Shown: positions 1 to 7,318 of the stretch, piece by piece
How positions within the stretch are numbered: the first letter of the stretch is position 1
Layout of the letters: each line of letters begins with the position of its first letter
Assembly: GCA_027074135.1 (NCBI GenBank)
Contig: JALTDM010000336.1
Span: 1 to 15,843 of the forward strand
Direction: 5' to 3'
Source: Bacteroidales bacterium
GTDB taxonomy: Bacteria; Bacteroidota; Bacteroidia; Bacteroidales; JALTDM01
DNA length: 15,843 bases
Notes under the pieces: generated by a model
What the model was told of the DNA's origin: nothing
Database searches by the model: none
The model's input: only the letters and a program-made list of their open reading frames with translations
Program-made: the position numbers and the translations under genes

Positions 1-1839
1 AAGCTAAACTTTTTATTGTTACTTTTATTAAGTGTAAGCATTGTAAATGCGCAAAAAATTAACCCAAACGAAGCTTTAAGATGGACTTTCAAAGAAAAAG
101 TTAAATTAAACAAGGAAACATTAGTGAAAATCGCCGAAACAAAACCCGAATTTAAACAAAATCAGGAATTGTTAAAGGCTTTAAAAGCAGAGAATGATTT
201 TCCTATTTCCGAAGATAGTAATCCGGAAAGTGAGATTTCAGCAGCAATTAATCCTACTGATACCAACAACATAGTAGCAAGTCCTATAAAAATGGATTCT
301 CAAAACGGACTTTCTTGCCCGATTTATTACACAAAAGATTTCGGACAAACTTGGAATGTTTCAAATTTCGTAAACATGCCACACGAAGACGGAACAATGT
401 CCGGAGGTGGAGGTGACCCTGTTTTTGTTTATGATGCCAACGGAAGATTATATTTTACATGGATTGATCTTTACGGACAATTGTTAGATTTCATAAGTGG
501 TGATGTAAATATGGGTATTTTTTGGGCATATTCTGATGATGGTGGTGCAACCTGGACAACACCAGATAACGATACCATACTTTTAGGTAGTGTTCATATG
601 TATGCCGGTCAAATGCAATCTATTAATTCACCGGTATCTGATAAAGAATGGATGGCTGCCGACGTAAATGACAACTCACCATACAAAAACAATATTTACA
701 TTTCTTATGTTACTCTTAGTCAAGATGCTAACGGCAATGCCCACTATGAAATACTTTGTAAAACGAAACCTGCTAATCAAAATTCTTTCACAACTGAAGC
801 TCTTGTTGCAGATTCAACAGAATTTGTATTTACACAATTTTCAAGTGTAACAGTTGATGCAAACGGAAACGTTCATGTATCTTTTTATGGATATAAGAAA
901 AATGATTTAAACCTGGCACTCTGGCACTCTGTTTCCACAGATGGCGGTCAAACTTTTTCTGAACCTAATAGAATTAGTTATGTGACATTTAATTTACCTC
1001 TTTTCACTCCAGACAGCTTAGGTCCTGACACAATTCCCGGCATAAGCAACCAAAGACTTTATCCTTCACCATATATGGCTGCAGACCATCAAGGGAATAT
1101 TTATATAAGTTGGACTGCATTTGGCGTAAATACTCACGGCAATACATTATCTGATATATATATATCAAAATCATCTGATAACGGTTCTACATGGTCAACA
1201 CCAGTTATTGTTAACAATGACGGATTAACTACTTCTCAAAACTATTACTCAACCATAACAGTAAATCCTGAAGATGAAATCGTTCTAGGTTGGTATGATA
1301 GAAGGGATGATACAGACCCGTTAAATCCACCATATCCGGCAAATTACTATTATGGTCTTTCTTCAGATGGTGGAAATACATTTACCAATGTTCAAGTAAC
1401 AAGTGTACCAAGTGATTTTGCACATATCGGTGATAAAAATCAAGGTTTTGGCATAGGTGAATACACTCAAATACTTGCTACTTCTAGCTACATTATTCCA
1501 ATATGGACAGATGGTAGAAACAACGACGGTAATCTTGATGTTTATGGTGCATTTATTAACAAAAGTCAACCATCTGAAGTAACTTTGACAAACTTTAATT
1601 ACAATGTAAAAGTTTATCCTAACCCGGCTGCAAAAAACCTCAACATAGAATTACCGGCAACACTTAAAACCGCTAAATTAAGTATTGTATCTTCAAACGG
1701 GAATACAACTATAACACAGCAAATAAAAGCAGGTAACAACAATATAAATGTAAGCAATCTAGACAACGGAATATATTACATTGTAATTAAACAAAACGGC
1801 AAGATTATTTCATCCAAACCGGTAGAAATAGTAAAATAA
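1..1839 (+). CDS. Secreted Asp-box (BNR/sialidase-like) beta-propeller protein with T9SS type A sorting domain, 5' end missing
   Basis: The reading frame is open from base 1 (KLNFLLLLLL...), so the start codon lies just upstream of the window; the TTG at 16 falls inside the signal peptide and is unlikely to be the start. A hydrophobic stretch ends in VNAQ, a plausible signal peptidase I site. Numbering from the TTG at 16, five Asp boxes (S/T-x-D-x-G-x-T-W/F) lie near residues 106, 173, 307, 386 and 449. They alternate with blade-like strands such as DANGRLYFTW and DHQGNIYISW, as in the sialidase/BNR propeller superfamily. I see no convincing sialidase catalytic set (no RIP motif), so enzyme activity is not supported. 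Residues about 530-607 (VKVYPNPAAKNLNIELP ... LDNGIYYIVI) are a typical T9SS type A sorting domain: the protein is expected to cross the outer membrane through T9SS, with the tail removed on export. A strong terminator follows. Confidence 0.85.
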   Translation, partial: KLNFLLLLLLSVSIVNAQKINPNEALRWTFKEKVKLNKETLVKIAETKPEFKQNQELLKALKAENDFPISEDSNPESEISAAINPTDTNNIVASPIKMDSQNGLSCPIYYTKDFGQTWNVSNFVNMPHEDGTMSGGGGDPVFVYDANGRLYFTWIDLYGQLLDFISGDVNMGIFWAYSDDGGATWTTPDNDTILLGSVHMYAGQMQSINSPVSDKEWMAADVNDNSPYKNNIYISYVTLSQDANGNAHYEILCKTKPANQNSFTTEALVADSTEFVFTQFSSVTVDANGNVHVSFYGYKKNDLNLALWHSVSTDGGQTFSEPNRISYVTFNLPLFTPDSLGPDTIPGISNQRLYPSPYMAADHQGNIYISWTAFGVNTHGNTLSDIYISKSSDNGSTWSTPVIVNNDGLTTSQNYYSTITVNPEDEIVLGWYDRRDDTDPLNPPYPANYYYGLSSDGGNTFTNVQVTSVPSDFAHIGDKNQGFGIGEYTQILATSSYIIPIWTDGRNNDGNLDVYGAFINKSQPSEVTLTNFNYNVKVYPNPAAKNLNIELPATLKTAKLSIVSSNGNTTITQQIKAGNNNINVSNLDNGIYYIVIKQNGKIISSKPVEIVK

Positions 1840-1860
1840 TCAATAAGGTTATTTCAAAAT

Positions 1861-1891
1861 AAAAAGGCTGTCCGAAAGGGCAGCCTTTTTT
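1861..1891 (+). terminator. Rho-independent terminator of the Asp-box protein gene
   Basis: A 13-bp stem (1861-1873 with 1878-1890, one G-U pair) closes on a GAAA tetraloop and runs into a T tract. It begins 21 bases after the stop codon. The stem carries AAAAAGGCTG/CAGCCTTTTT, the same core as the terminator after glyA. Confidence 0.9.
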
Positions 1892-1920
1892 GTATTACAA
1901 CAAATGTTGAAAAAAATATT

Positions 1921-1928
1921 TAACTTTG
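1921..1928 (+). promoter_or_regulatory. Bacteroidota-type -7 box of glyA
   Basis: TAACTTTG matches the Bacteroidota TAnnTTTG -7 consensus and sits 24 bases before the glyA ATG, downstream of the preceding terminator. The leader would be roughly 20 nt. No TTG/TTTG -33 element lies at the expected distance; the nearest TTG (1907-1909) is too close. The call rests on the -7 box and its position. Confidence 0.55.
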
Positions 1929-1952
1929 TTGTGTAATAAAAAATAATCGAAA

Positions 1953-3239
1953 ATGAAAAAGGACGAAACAGTTTTTCAGTTTATTGAAAAAGAACATCAA
2001 CGACAATTAAACGGGATTGAACTTATTGCTTCGGAAAATTTTGTAAGTGACCAAGTAATGCAAGCCATGGGCTCATGGTTAACCAATAAATATGCAGAAG
2101 GTTATCCCGGCAAAAGATATTACGGCGGATGCCAATTTGTAGATGAGGTGGAAACCATAGCTATAGAAAGAGCTAAAAAATTATTTGGAGCAGTTTGGGC
2201 AAATGTTCAGCCTCATTCCGGAGCACAAGCGAATGCCGCTGTTATGCTGGCAGCATTAAAACCCGGGGATAAATTTATGGGGTTAGATTTGGCTCATGGT
2301 GGTCACCTAACACACGGATCACATGTAAATTACTCGGGAATCTTATATAATCCCATACCTTATCATGTAAATGAAGACGGGTATATTAACTATGACGAAA
2401 TGGAAGAGATTGCCCTCAAAGAAAAACCAAAACTTATAATAGCCGGAGCCTCGGCCTACTCTAGGGATTGGGATTATGAAAGAATGAGAAAAATAGCAGA
2501 CAGCGTAGGAGCAATATTGATGGCAGACATTTCACACCCCTCAGGTCTTATCGCACGCGGATTACTTAAAAATCCATTCCCACATTGCCATATTGTAACA
2601 ACCACAACTCATAAAACATTAAGAGGACCTAGAGGCGGTATGATACTTATTGCGGAAGATATTGAAAACCCATGGGGATACACAACTCTCAAAGGCAAAA
2701 TAAAAACTTTGTCACAAGTTCTTGACTCAGCAGTATTTCCAGGGACACAAGGGGGACCGTTAGAACATGTTATAGCAGCTAAAGCTGTCGCATTCGGCGA
2801 AGCGCTTACTGACGAATATGGTGAATATATCAAACAAGTAAGAAAAAATGCTGAAGCTATGGCAAAAGCATTCCTTGAAAAAGGTTACAAAATAGTTTCA
2901 GGAGGTACAGACAATCATTTAATGCTTATTGACCTCAGAACAAAATATCCTGAAATTACCGGTAAGCAAGTAGAAAAAACTCTTGAACGAGCACATATTA
3001 CAATCAACAAAAATATGGTGCCATTCGACAGTAGATCTCCATTCCAAACTTCCGGGATAAGAGTGGGCACTCCTGCAATAACTACTAGAGGAATGAAAGA
3101 AAATGAAATGCCGATAATTATTGAACTGATAGACGAAGTTATAAATCACATTGGTAAAACTGACGAAGAAGATATAGTTGCAAAAGTTGGAGAAAAAGTA
3201 AATGAAATAATGAAAGATTACCCGCTATTTGCATATTAA
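1953..3239 (+). CDS. glyA: Serine hydroxymethyltransferase
   Basis: This cytosolic PLP enzyme interconverts serine plus tetrahydrofolate with glycine plus 5,10-methylene-tetrahydrofolate, the main entry of one-carbon units for purines, thymidylate and methionine. The 428-residue length is normal. Visible signatures are LIASENF (24-30), HSGAQAN (88-94), THGSHVN (120-126), the PLP-phosphate/aspartate segment ADISHPSG (191-198), and TTTTHKTLRGPRGG with the Schiff-base lysine at K221. The C-terminal part contains SGIRVGTPAITTRG (367-380). ADISHPSG differs from the ADMAHVAG of proteobacterial enzymes but, to my knowledge, is common in Bacteroidota. The gene is monocistronic: it has its own -7 box, a terminator upstream, and a shared bidirectional terminator downstream. 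Its role fits the purine genes purE and hpt about 4 kb away. Confidence 0.98.
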   Translation: MKKDETVFQFIEKEHQRQLNGIELIASENFVSDQVMQAMGSWLTNKYAEGYPGKRYYGGCQFVDEVETIAIERAKKLFGAVWANVQPHSGAQANAAVMLAALKPGDKFMGLDLAHGGHLTHGSHVNYSGILYNPIPYHVNEDGYINYDEMEEIALKEKPKLIIAGASAYSRDWDYERMRKIADSVGAILMADISHPSGLIARGLLKNPFPHCHIVTTTTHKTLRGPRGGMILIAEDIENPWGYTTLKGKIKTLSQVLDSAVFPGTQGGPLEHVIAAKAVAFGEALTDEYGEYIKQVRKNAEAMAKAFLEKGYKIVSGGTDNHLMLIDLRTKYPEITGKQVEKTLERAHITINKNMVPFDSRSPFQTSGIRVGTPAITTRGMKENEMPIIIELIDEVINHIGKTDEEDIVAKVGEKVNEIMKDYPLFAY

Positions 3240-3252
3240 AAATAATAACTCA

Positions 3253-3299
3253 GGTAAATAAAAAAGGCTGCTAACAACGAGCAGCCTTTTTTATTTACC
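3253..3299. terminator. Bidirectional terminator between glyA and the convergent metallophosphoesterase
   Basis: A perfect 20-bp inverted repeat (3253-3272 with 3280-3299) has a 7-nt loop, AACAACG. The stem has a GC-rich inner part (GGCTGCT/AGCAGCC) flanked by A tracts on the left and T tracts on the right. Each strand therefore gives a GC stem followed by U-rich RNA. It lies 14 bases after the glyA stop and 4 bases from the stop of the minus-strand gene. Confidence 0.92.
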
Positions 3300-3302
3300 G
3301 AA

Positions 3303-5144
3303 TCACAACGTAAACTCATCAATAATATTCAGCGTGTCCGGGTTTATCACTTTCACTTTTATCCTACCATTGTGGTTTACATTAATAATTACTACGGCAT
3401 TTTCGGTAGAAAAAGCTTTCAGGTGGTCTGTCCACGGTAGATTTTCTTTTGCATAATAAGGTGCTCCTGCCGCACCATTGTTTATTTGCCAAATAGTTCT
3501 GTTTAGTTTTATTCTTTTGCCTTTCCAGTCATCGGGGTAAATTTTTGTACCGGGTCCTATTTCCAATCTGCAATAATTATGTTCGTCTCCTGTGAGTAAA
3601 GCCACTGTCTTTTTACTTTTGTTTACCAATAAGTCAAGAATCTGATCCCTGCGTTCAATTATTCCGTACTTAATCTTTGCTTTACCAATCTGTGCCCTAT
3701 ATTTATTATCTCCACCGTACCACATATCATTTGTTGAGTGACCACCATTGGGAAAAACAGGCGTGTGCAAGGTAACAAAAATATATTTTATTGCATTGTC
3801 CTTTTCAAGTTTATCCACAGTGTTTTTTAGCCATTGCATTTGTCCATCCATAATATAAGCATGCAAATTACCTACCATTTTATCGTTTTCAGTCAAATCT
3901 GGGTTATAAAAATAATTGCTATTCAATACAATAATTGCAGTATTGCCGTAAATGTAATAATAAGCATTTTCTTTATAAGACGGCAACGGGTTACCTGTCA
4001 CAGGATTAGTATATTTTTCCGGTTCCGGTCCGTTTTGTGGATTTGTAAATTCTTCGGCAAATATACTTTCTGCGTTTCTTCCTTTTTTGTCAGTATAATT
4101 TATAAACCATTTTTTATCTTTACTTATATTAAAAATAGCATTGTAAACTTCGTGATTCCCCATTGCAACATAAACAGGAAAATATGCGGTAAAAGGCATT
4201 ACAGTTGTTCTCCAATTTGAATATTCCAACTTTTCTTCGCTGTAATTTCCAGTATAGCCGTTTATCAAATCACCCGAAAATTGAAAGAAAGAAACACCTT
4301 CATTTGCTGCTACGGCAAAAATTTTTTTAAGAATGTAAGCATTTGTGCCATATAAATTCCTTTCACCTCCACCACTGCCGGCACGGCTATCGCTCGCATA
4401 AGCAAACTTAAACTCTGTATCGCTGCCGTATTCAGGAGCAGTTATTAAACTTCTTGTAATTGTATCAATACCGCAAATTACCGTGTACTTATAAGACTTA
4501 CCTGGTTTTAAGCCAAAAATTGTTTTTTCGTGAATAATACCCTGGGTTTGGTAAGTTTTGCCTGCAATTGTAATGAATCCAAGTGTATTTATATTACTTT
4601 CAAACCTTATGATTACACTAATCGGTGTAATAATATTTACAGTAGGTGTTTTGGTCATAAATACCGCAGGAATGAACTCACCGTTTTTGTAACGGAAACC
4701 AAGCCTTGCGTCATACAATAGTTGCCCTTTATCTGTCATCACACGGTAACCTACAACTCCATATTTTTTCTTTTCCCAACCGGTCATATCATATTTCCCT
4801 CTCAACATCGAAATGGGAACAATAACTTTACCGTCTTTAATTTCAGCACTCTTTTTAAAAAACACTGGATACGGAAATTTATTATTGTCATTTATAAGTC
4901 CAAAAAACAGTGTTCCATTCAAATTTTTTTCACTAAAGTTTATTTTTATACCCTTATCATTTTGCTCATATTTTATTTTTGAAATATTTAACGGAGTTTT
5001 TTGCTTTATTGCATAAATCTTTTTCCCGTCTACTTTTATGTAATATCCTTCATTATCATGTTGAGGATAAATATAATCTTGTGAGCAAGCACTAAATGCT
5101 ATAAGTGTAATAAAAAATGTTAAAACAGATCTATACATTTTCAT
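3303..5144 (-). CDS. Calcineurin-like metallophosphoesterase lipoprotein
   Basis: The 613-residue product begins with a lipoprotein signal: hydrophobic residues 6-17, then lipobox FSAC with the lipidated Cys at 20. It is probably envelope-anchored, possibly surface-exposed. Residues about 165-245 look like a fibronectin-III-type domain (FGLKPGKSYKYTV), as found before the catalytic domain of purple-acid-phosphatase-like enzymes. The catalytic domain has the five metallophosphatase blocks in order: ASDSRAG (250-256, D-x-R in place of D-x-H), SGDLINGY (290-297), GNHE (329-332), LHTPVF (459-464), and GDEHNY (519-524) in place of the usual GHxH. The metal-binding framework is therefore largely kept, with variant first and last motifs. 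The substrate cannot be read from sequence; phosphomonoester or nucleotide hydrolysis is possible. It lies downstream of cheR on the same strand but behind a weak terminator, and has no obvious partner. Confidence 0.85.
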   Translation of the reverse strand: MKMYRSVLTFFITLIAFSACSQDYIYPQHDNEGYYIKVDGKKIYAIKQKTPLNISKIKYEQNDKGIKINFSEKNLNGTLFFGLINDNNKFPYPVFFKKSAEIKDGKVIVPISMLRGKYDMTGWEKKKYGVVGYRVMTDKGQLLYDARLGFRYKNGEFIPAVFMTKTPTVNIITPISVIIRFESNINTLGFITIAGKTYQTQGIIHEKTIFGLKPGKSYKYTVICGIDTITRSLITAPEYGSDTEFKFAYASDSRAGSGGGERNLYGTNAYILKKIFAVAANEGVSFFQFSGDLINGYTGNYSEEKLEYSNWRTTVMPFTAYFPVYVAMGNHEVYNAIFNISKDKKWFINYTDKKGRNAESIFAEEFTNPQNGPEPEKYTNPVTGNPLPSYKENAYYYIYGNTAIIVLNSNYFYNPDLTENDKMVGNLHAYIMDGQMQWLKNTVDKLEKDNAIKYIFVTLHTPVFPNGGHSTNDMWYGGDNKYRAQIGKAKIKYGIIERRDQILDLLVNKSKKTVALLTGDEHNYCRLEIGPGTKIYPDDWKGKRIKLNRTIWQINNGAAGAPYYAKENLPWTDHLKAFSTENAVVIINVNHNGRIKVKVINPDTLNIIDEFTL

Positions 5145-5170
5145 GTCAAAAAATATTTATTTCTACAAAA

Positions 5171-5200
5171 GAATAAATAAATTCCCAATTGGGAGGGAAT
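5171..5200 (-). terminator. Possible weak terminator downstream of cheR, containing a 12-bp palindrome
   Basis: On the minus strand ATTCCC (5200-5195) can pair with GGGAAT (5186-5181) across an 8-nt loop, followed by TTATTTATTC. The perfect palindrome TCCCAATTGGGA (5183-5194) overlaps this hairpin. It lies between the cheR stop and the metallophosphoesterase start, so it could end the hpt-adk-cheR transcript or be a regulator site for the downstream gene. The stem is short. Confidence 0.35.
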
Positions 5201-5225
5201 AAGCAAAAAAAAATTTTTTAACAGG

Positions 5226-6065
5226 CTAAATTGCCACATAATAATTATTTTTTTTCTCAAATCCTATCTCCATAGGTTCTATAATACTTTCATGATATCC
5301 CAAAATCAAGTACGCACCCTTATTCATATTTTTACGAAACATACGAAGAATACGTTTTTGCAAATTAAAGTTAAAGTATATTAGTACATTGCGGCAAAAA
5401 ACTATGTCAAACTTTGTTAAAAATTCCTGTTCTCCTTTTATTAAATCGTGAACCCTGAACATTGGAATTTTACGATATTGTTCTTTAATTTTAAGTAAAT
5501 CGTTTTTTCTGTCAATATCAAAATATTTTTTGTAACTCACACCTCTATTCACCTCATAATTAAGCGGATGTCTATTCACAACCGAATCAAAATTATTAAG
5601 ATATTCAAAATTGAGACGATAGCGGTATTCCCCTTTTTTAGCTTTCTCTATCACTTCATTATTTATATCTGTAGCAAAAATCATTGCTTTATCAAGAAGA
5701 TTCAACTCTTTCATTAATATTATATTGGAATACACCTCCTGTCCTGTTGAACATCCTGCATGCCAAATACTTATTTTAGCATGAGTTTTCAACTTAAGGT
5801 AAATATCATACCTCAGAGAATACCACATTTGAGGATCTCTAAAAAGCTCAGTAGTATTAACAGTAATTTCATTGACTAATTTACGTGCAAATTTTTTATC
5901 TGTTTTTATCTGGTGAGCTATTGAAACAGGATTCATTCTATACTCCGAGATTATTCTTTCTATCCTGCGTTTCAAAGATTTTTCTGAATAATCAGTTAAA
6001 TCAAAATCAGTGTATTCTTTTAAAGTTCGTACTATGTTTTTAACATCATCTAAAGTAACTTCCAT
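5226..6065 (-). CDS. cheR: CheR-family protein-glutamate O-methyltransferase (orphan)
   Basis: CheR enzymes transfer a methyl group from S-adenosylmethionine to glutamates of chemoreceptors. The 279-residue length is normal. Residues about 5-65 form the helical CheR N-terminal domain. NTTELFRD (70-77) matches the NxTxFFR motif, HAGCSTGQE (102-110) is the SAM-binding loop, ATDINNEVIEKAKKG (131-145) is the acidic SAM-contact segment, and FCRNVLIYF (223-231) is the family signature. The start ATG is directly upstream of the N-terminal domain and has no better alternative. It sits 64 bases after adk on the same strand. No chemoreceptor, CheA, CheB or flagellar gene is in the window. In non-flagellated Bacteroidota such genes may serve hybrid-kinase or gliding signalling, but the target here is unknown. 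Confidence 0.92.
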   Translation of the reverse strand: MEVTLDDVKNIVRTLKEYTDFDLTDYSEKSLKRRIERIISEYRMNPVSIAHQIKTDKKFARKLVNEITVNTTELFRDPQMWYSLRYDIYLKLKTHAKISIWHAGCSTGQEVYSNIILMKELNLLDKAMIFATDINNEVIEKAKKGEYRYRLNFEYLNNFDSVVNRHPLNYEVNRGVSYKKYFDIDRKNDLLKIKEQYRKIPMFRVHDLIKGEQEFLTKFDIVFCRNVLIYFNFNLQKRILRMFRKNMNKGAYLILGYHESIIEPMEIGFEKKNNYYVAI

Positions 6066-6087
6066 ACATTATCTACGAAATAACACA

Positions 6088-6116
6088 ACAGAGGTAGCAA
6101 AAAAAGCCACCTCCGT
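6088..6116 (-). other. Stem-loop between adk and cheR
   Basis: GAGGTAGC (6091-6098) and GCCACCTC (6106-6113) form an 8-bp stem with one G-U pair on the minus-strand RNA. The loop is a homopolymer: A7 on plus, U7 on the minus-strand RNA. Two further pairs lie beyond a mismatch. No T tract follows on the minus strand, so it is not a standard terminator for adk. On the plus strand TTTTTTTT follows after 8 bases, but no plus-strand gene ends here. It may be an RNA-processing or attenuation element; its role is unknown. Confidence 0.4.
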
Positions 6117-6129
6117 ATGATTTTTTTTG

Positions 6130-6702
6130 TTAAATAGTATCAATTATGTTACAAAGCCTCTCAAAAATTTCATCAATGGTTCCGATACCATCAATTTTAT
6201 AATATTTATTTTGCTTTTGATAATATTCTTTCACACTGTCTTTTTCACGATTATAAACATTAATTCTATTTTCAATTACTTCGACATTCTTATCATCTTC
6301 TCTACCTTCTATCTCAGCCCTTTTTGTAATCCTGTTTATTATTTCTTCATCATTTACAAATATTTCAATCATTCCGTTTATTGCAGTGTCATGCCTTGTT
6401 ATAATTTCGTCAAGACCTTCAGCTTGCGGCAATGTCCTAGGGAAACCGTCAAAAATAAATCCTTTATCATTCATATTATTCTTAATAAAATTTTCAACCA
6501 TTTCCAAAATTACGGAATCCGGCACAAGTTCACCTTTATCCATGTAGGCTTTAGCTTTTTGCCCAACGGGTGTATTATTTTTTAATTCATTCCTAAACAT
6601 ATCACCTGTTGAAAGATGAACAAAGCCGTATTTTTCAACTATTTTCTTTGCCTGGGTGCCTTTACCTGCCCCCGGTGGACCGAACAATACTATGTTTTTC
6701 AT
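6130..6702 (-). CDS. adk: Adenylate kinase, short-LID form
   Basis: This essential cytosolic enzyme catalyses ATP + AMP <-> 2 ADP. The P-loop GPPGAGKGTQ is at residues 8-17, the AMP-binding segment STGDMFR at 31-37, the DGFPRT signature at 85-90, and a short LID (KRAEIEGREDD) near 127-137. The LID has no cysteines, so this is the short form without the zinc-binding insert. The 190-residue length fits that form. The start is six bases after the hpt stop codon, so hpt and adk are almost certainly co-transcribed. In many Bacteroidota hpt-adk is followed by obgE; here the next gene is cheR. Confidence 0.98.
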   Translation of the reverse strand: MKNIVLFGPPGAGKGTQAKKIVEKYGFVHLSTGDMFRNELKNNTPVGQKAKAYMDKGELVPDSVILEMVENFIKNNMNDKGFIFDGFPRTLPQAEGLDEIITRHDTAINGMIEIFVNDEEIINRITKRAEIEGREDDKNVEVIENRINVYNREKDSVKEYYQKQNKYYKIDGIGTIDEIFERLCNIIDTI

Positions 6703-6708
6703 GATTTG

Positions 6709-7245
6709 TTATTTTTTGAGTTTATAAACATTTGTCAAGTTCCTACCATATCCGTCATAATCTAATCCGAATCCGACAATAAAATTATTTGGAATATCCA
6801 CACCAATATAGTCTATATGATCATTTGTTTGGTATGCTTCGGGTTTAAAAAACAATGTAGTTACCACTATCTTTTTAGGTTCGTATCCCACAAGCTGTTT
6901 TTTTATTTGAGTCATGGTTATTCCCGTATCAATTATATCTTCAAGGACTATAACCGTTTTATCTTTCAAATCTTCATTTATACCTATCAGACGTTTTACC
7001 TTACCGGTAGAAGCAGTTCCTTGATAAGAAGCCAACTTCAAAAATGAAATTGTACACGGAAATTTTATCCTTTTTAACAATTCGGCAGCAAACAAAAACG
7101 AACCATTTAGAATACCCAAAAAGATCGGATCGCTGTCTTTGTAATCATTAGTAATTTGTTCCGCTAATTTATCTATCGCTTCATAAATTTTTTGTTCGGG
7201 AATAAAGATTTCAAACTCTTTATCCAATATTTTTACAGTCTCCAC
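6709..7245 (-). CDS. hpt: Hypoxanthine phosphoribosyltransferase
   Basis: The enzyme salvages hypoxanthine (and often guanine) with PRPP to give IMP or GMP. The PRPP-binding motif VIVLEDIIDTGIT is at residues 98-110 with the adjacent acidic pair E102-D103. The flexible-loop segment SYQGTASTGKV is near 73-83, and the C-terminal family motif FGLDYDGYGRNL is at 159-170. The 178-residue length is typical. It is the first gene of the minus-strand hpt-adk-(cheR) cluster and is divergent from purE, so salvage and de novo purine genes share one intergenic region. A TAnnTTTG -7 box lies 28 bases upstream of the ATG. Confidence 0.97.
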   Translation of the reverse strand: METVKILDKEFEIFIPEQKIYEAIDKLAEQITNDYKDSDPIFLGILNGSFLFAAELLKRIKFPCTISFLKLASYQGTASTGKVKRLIGINEDLKDKTVIVLEDIIDTGITMTQIKKQLVGYEPKKIVVTTLFFKPEAYQTNDHIDYIGVDIPNNFIVGFGLDYDGYGRNLTNVYKLKK

Positions 7246-7273
7246 TTTAATATTGATTTTTTTATTATAATTG

Positions 7274-7281
7274 CAAAAGTA
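7274..7281 (-). promoter_or_regulatory. Bacteroidota-type -7 box of hpt
   Basis: On the minus strand the sequence reads TACTTTTG, an exact TAnnTTTG match, ending 28 bases before the hpt ATG and implying a leader of about 20-25 nt. No -33 TTG is evident at the usual spacing. The 73-bp region 7246-7318 must also hold the purE promoter, for which I see no clear consensus box. Confidence 0.55.
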
Positions 7282-7318
7282 AATATAAAATCATTACCTA
7301 TAAGTAATTTTTTTGAAA

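Noticed and set aside
16..18. TTG as start codon of the first gene
   Set aside because: It lies inside the signal-peptide hydrophobic core and the frame is open to base 1; the true start is upstream of the window.
913..931. 8-bp tandem repeat CTGGCACT x2 in the Asp-box gene
   Set aside because: It encodes an in-frame, sensible sequence (LALWHSV) and has only two units; chance is the simplest explanation.
1153..1168. AT dinucleotide run GATATATATATATC
   Set aside because: It is short, within coding sequence, and expected in an AT-rich genome.
2143..2572. Unusual ADISHPSG motif in GlyA as a sign of altered function
   Set aside because: To my knowledge this wording is common in Bacteroidota SHMTs; all other catalytic motifs are intact.
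3834..4982. Open frames on the plus strand opposite the metallophosphoesterase
   Set aside because: They are short, cysteine/phenylalanine-rich shadow translations without motifs, antisense to a well-supported gene.
7313..7318. Two-codon upstream TTG start of purE
   Set aside because: The adjacent ATG (7319) gives the usual PurE N-terminus, MKALVSIVMGS.
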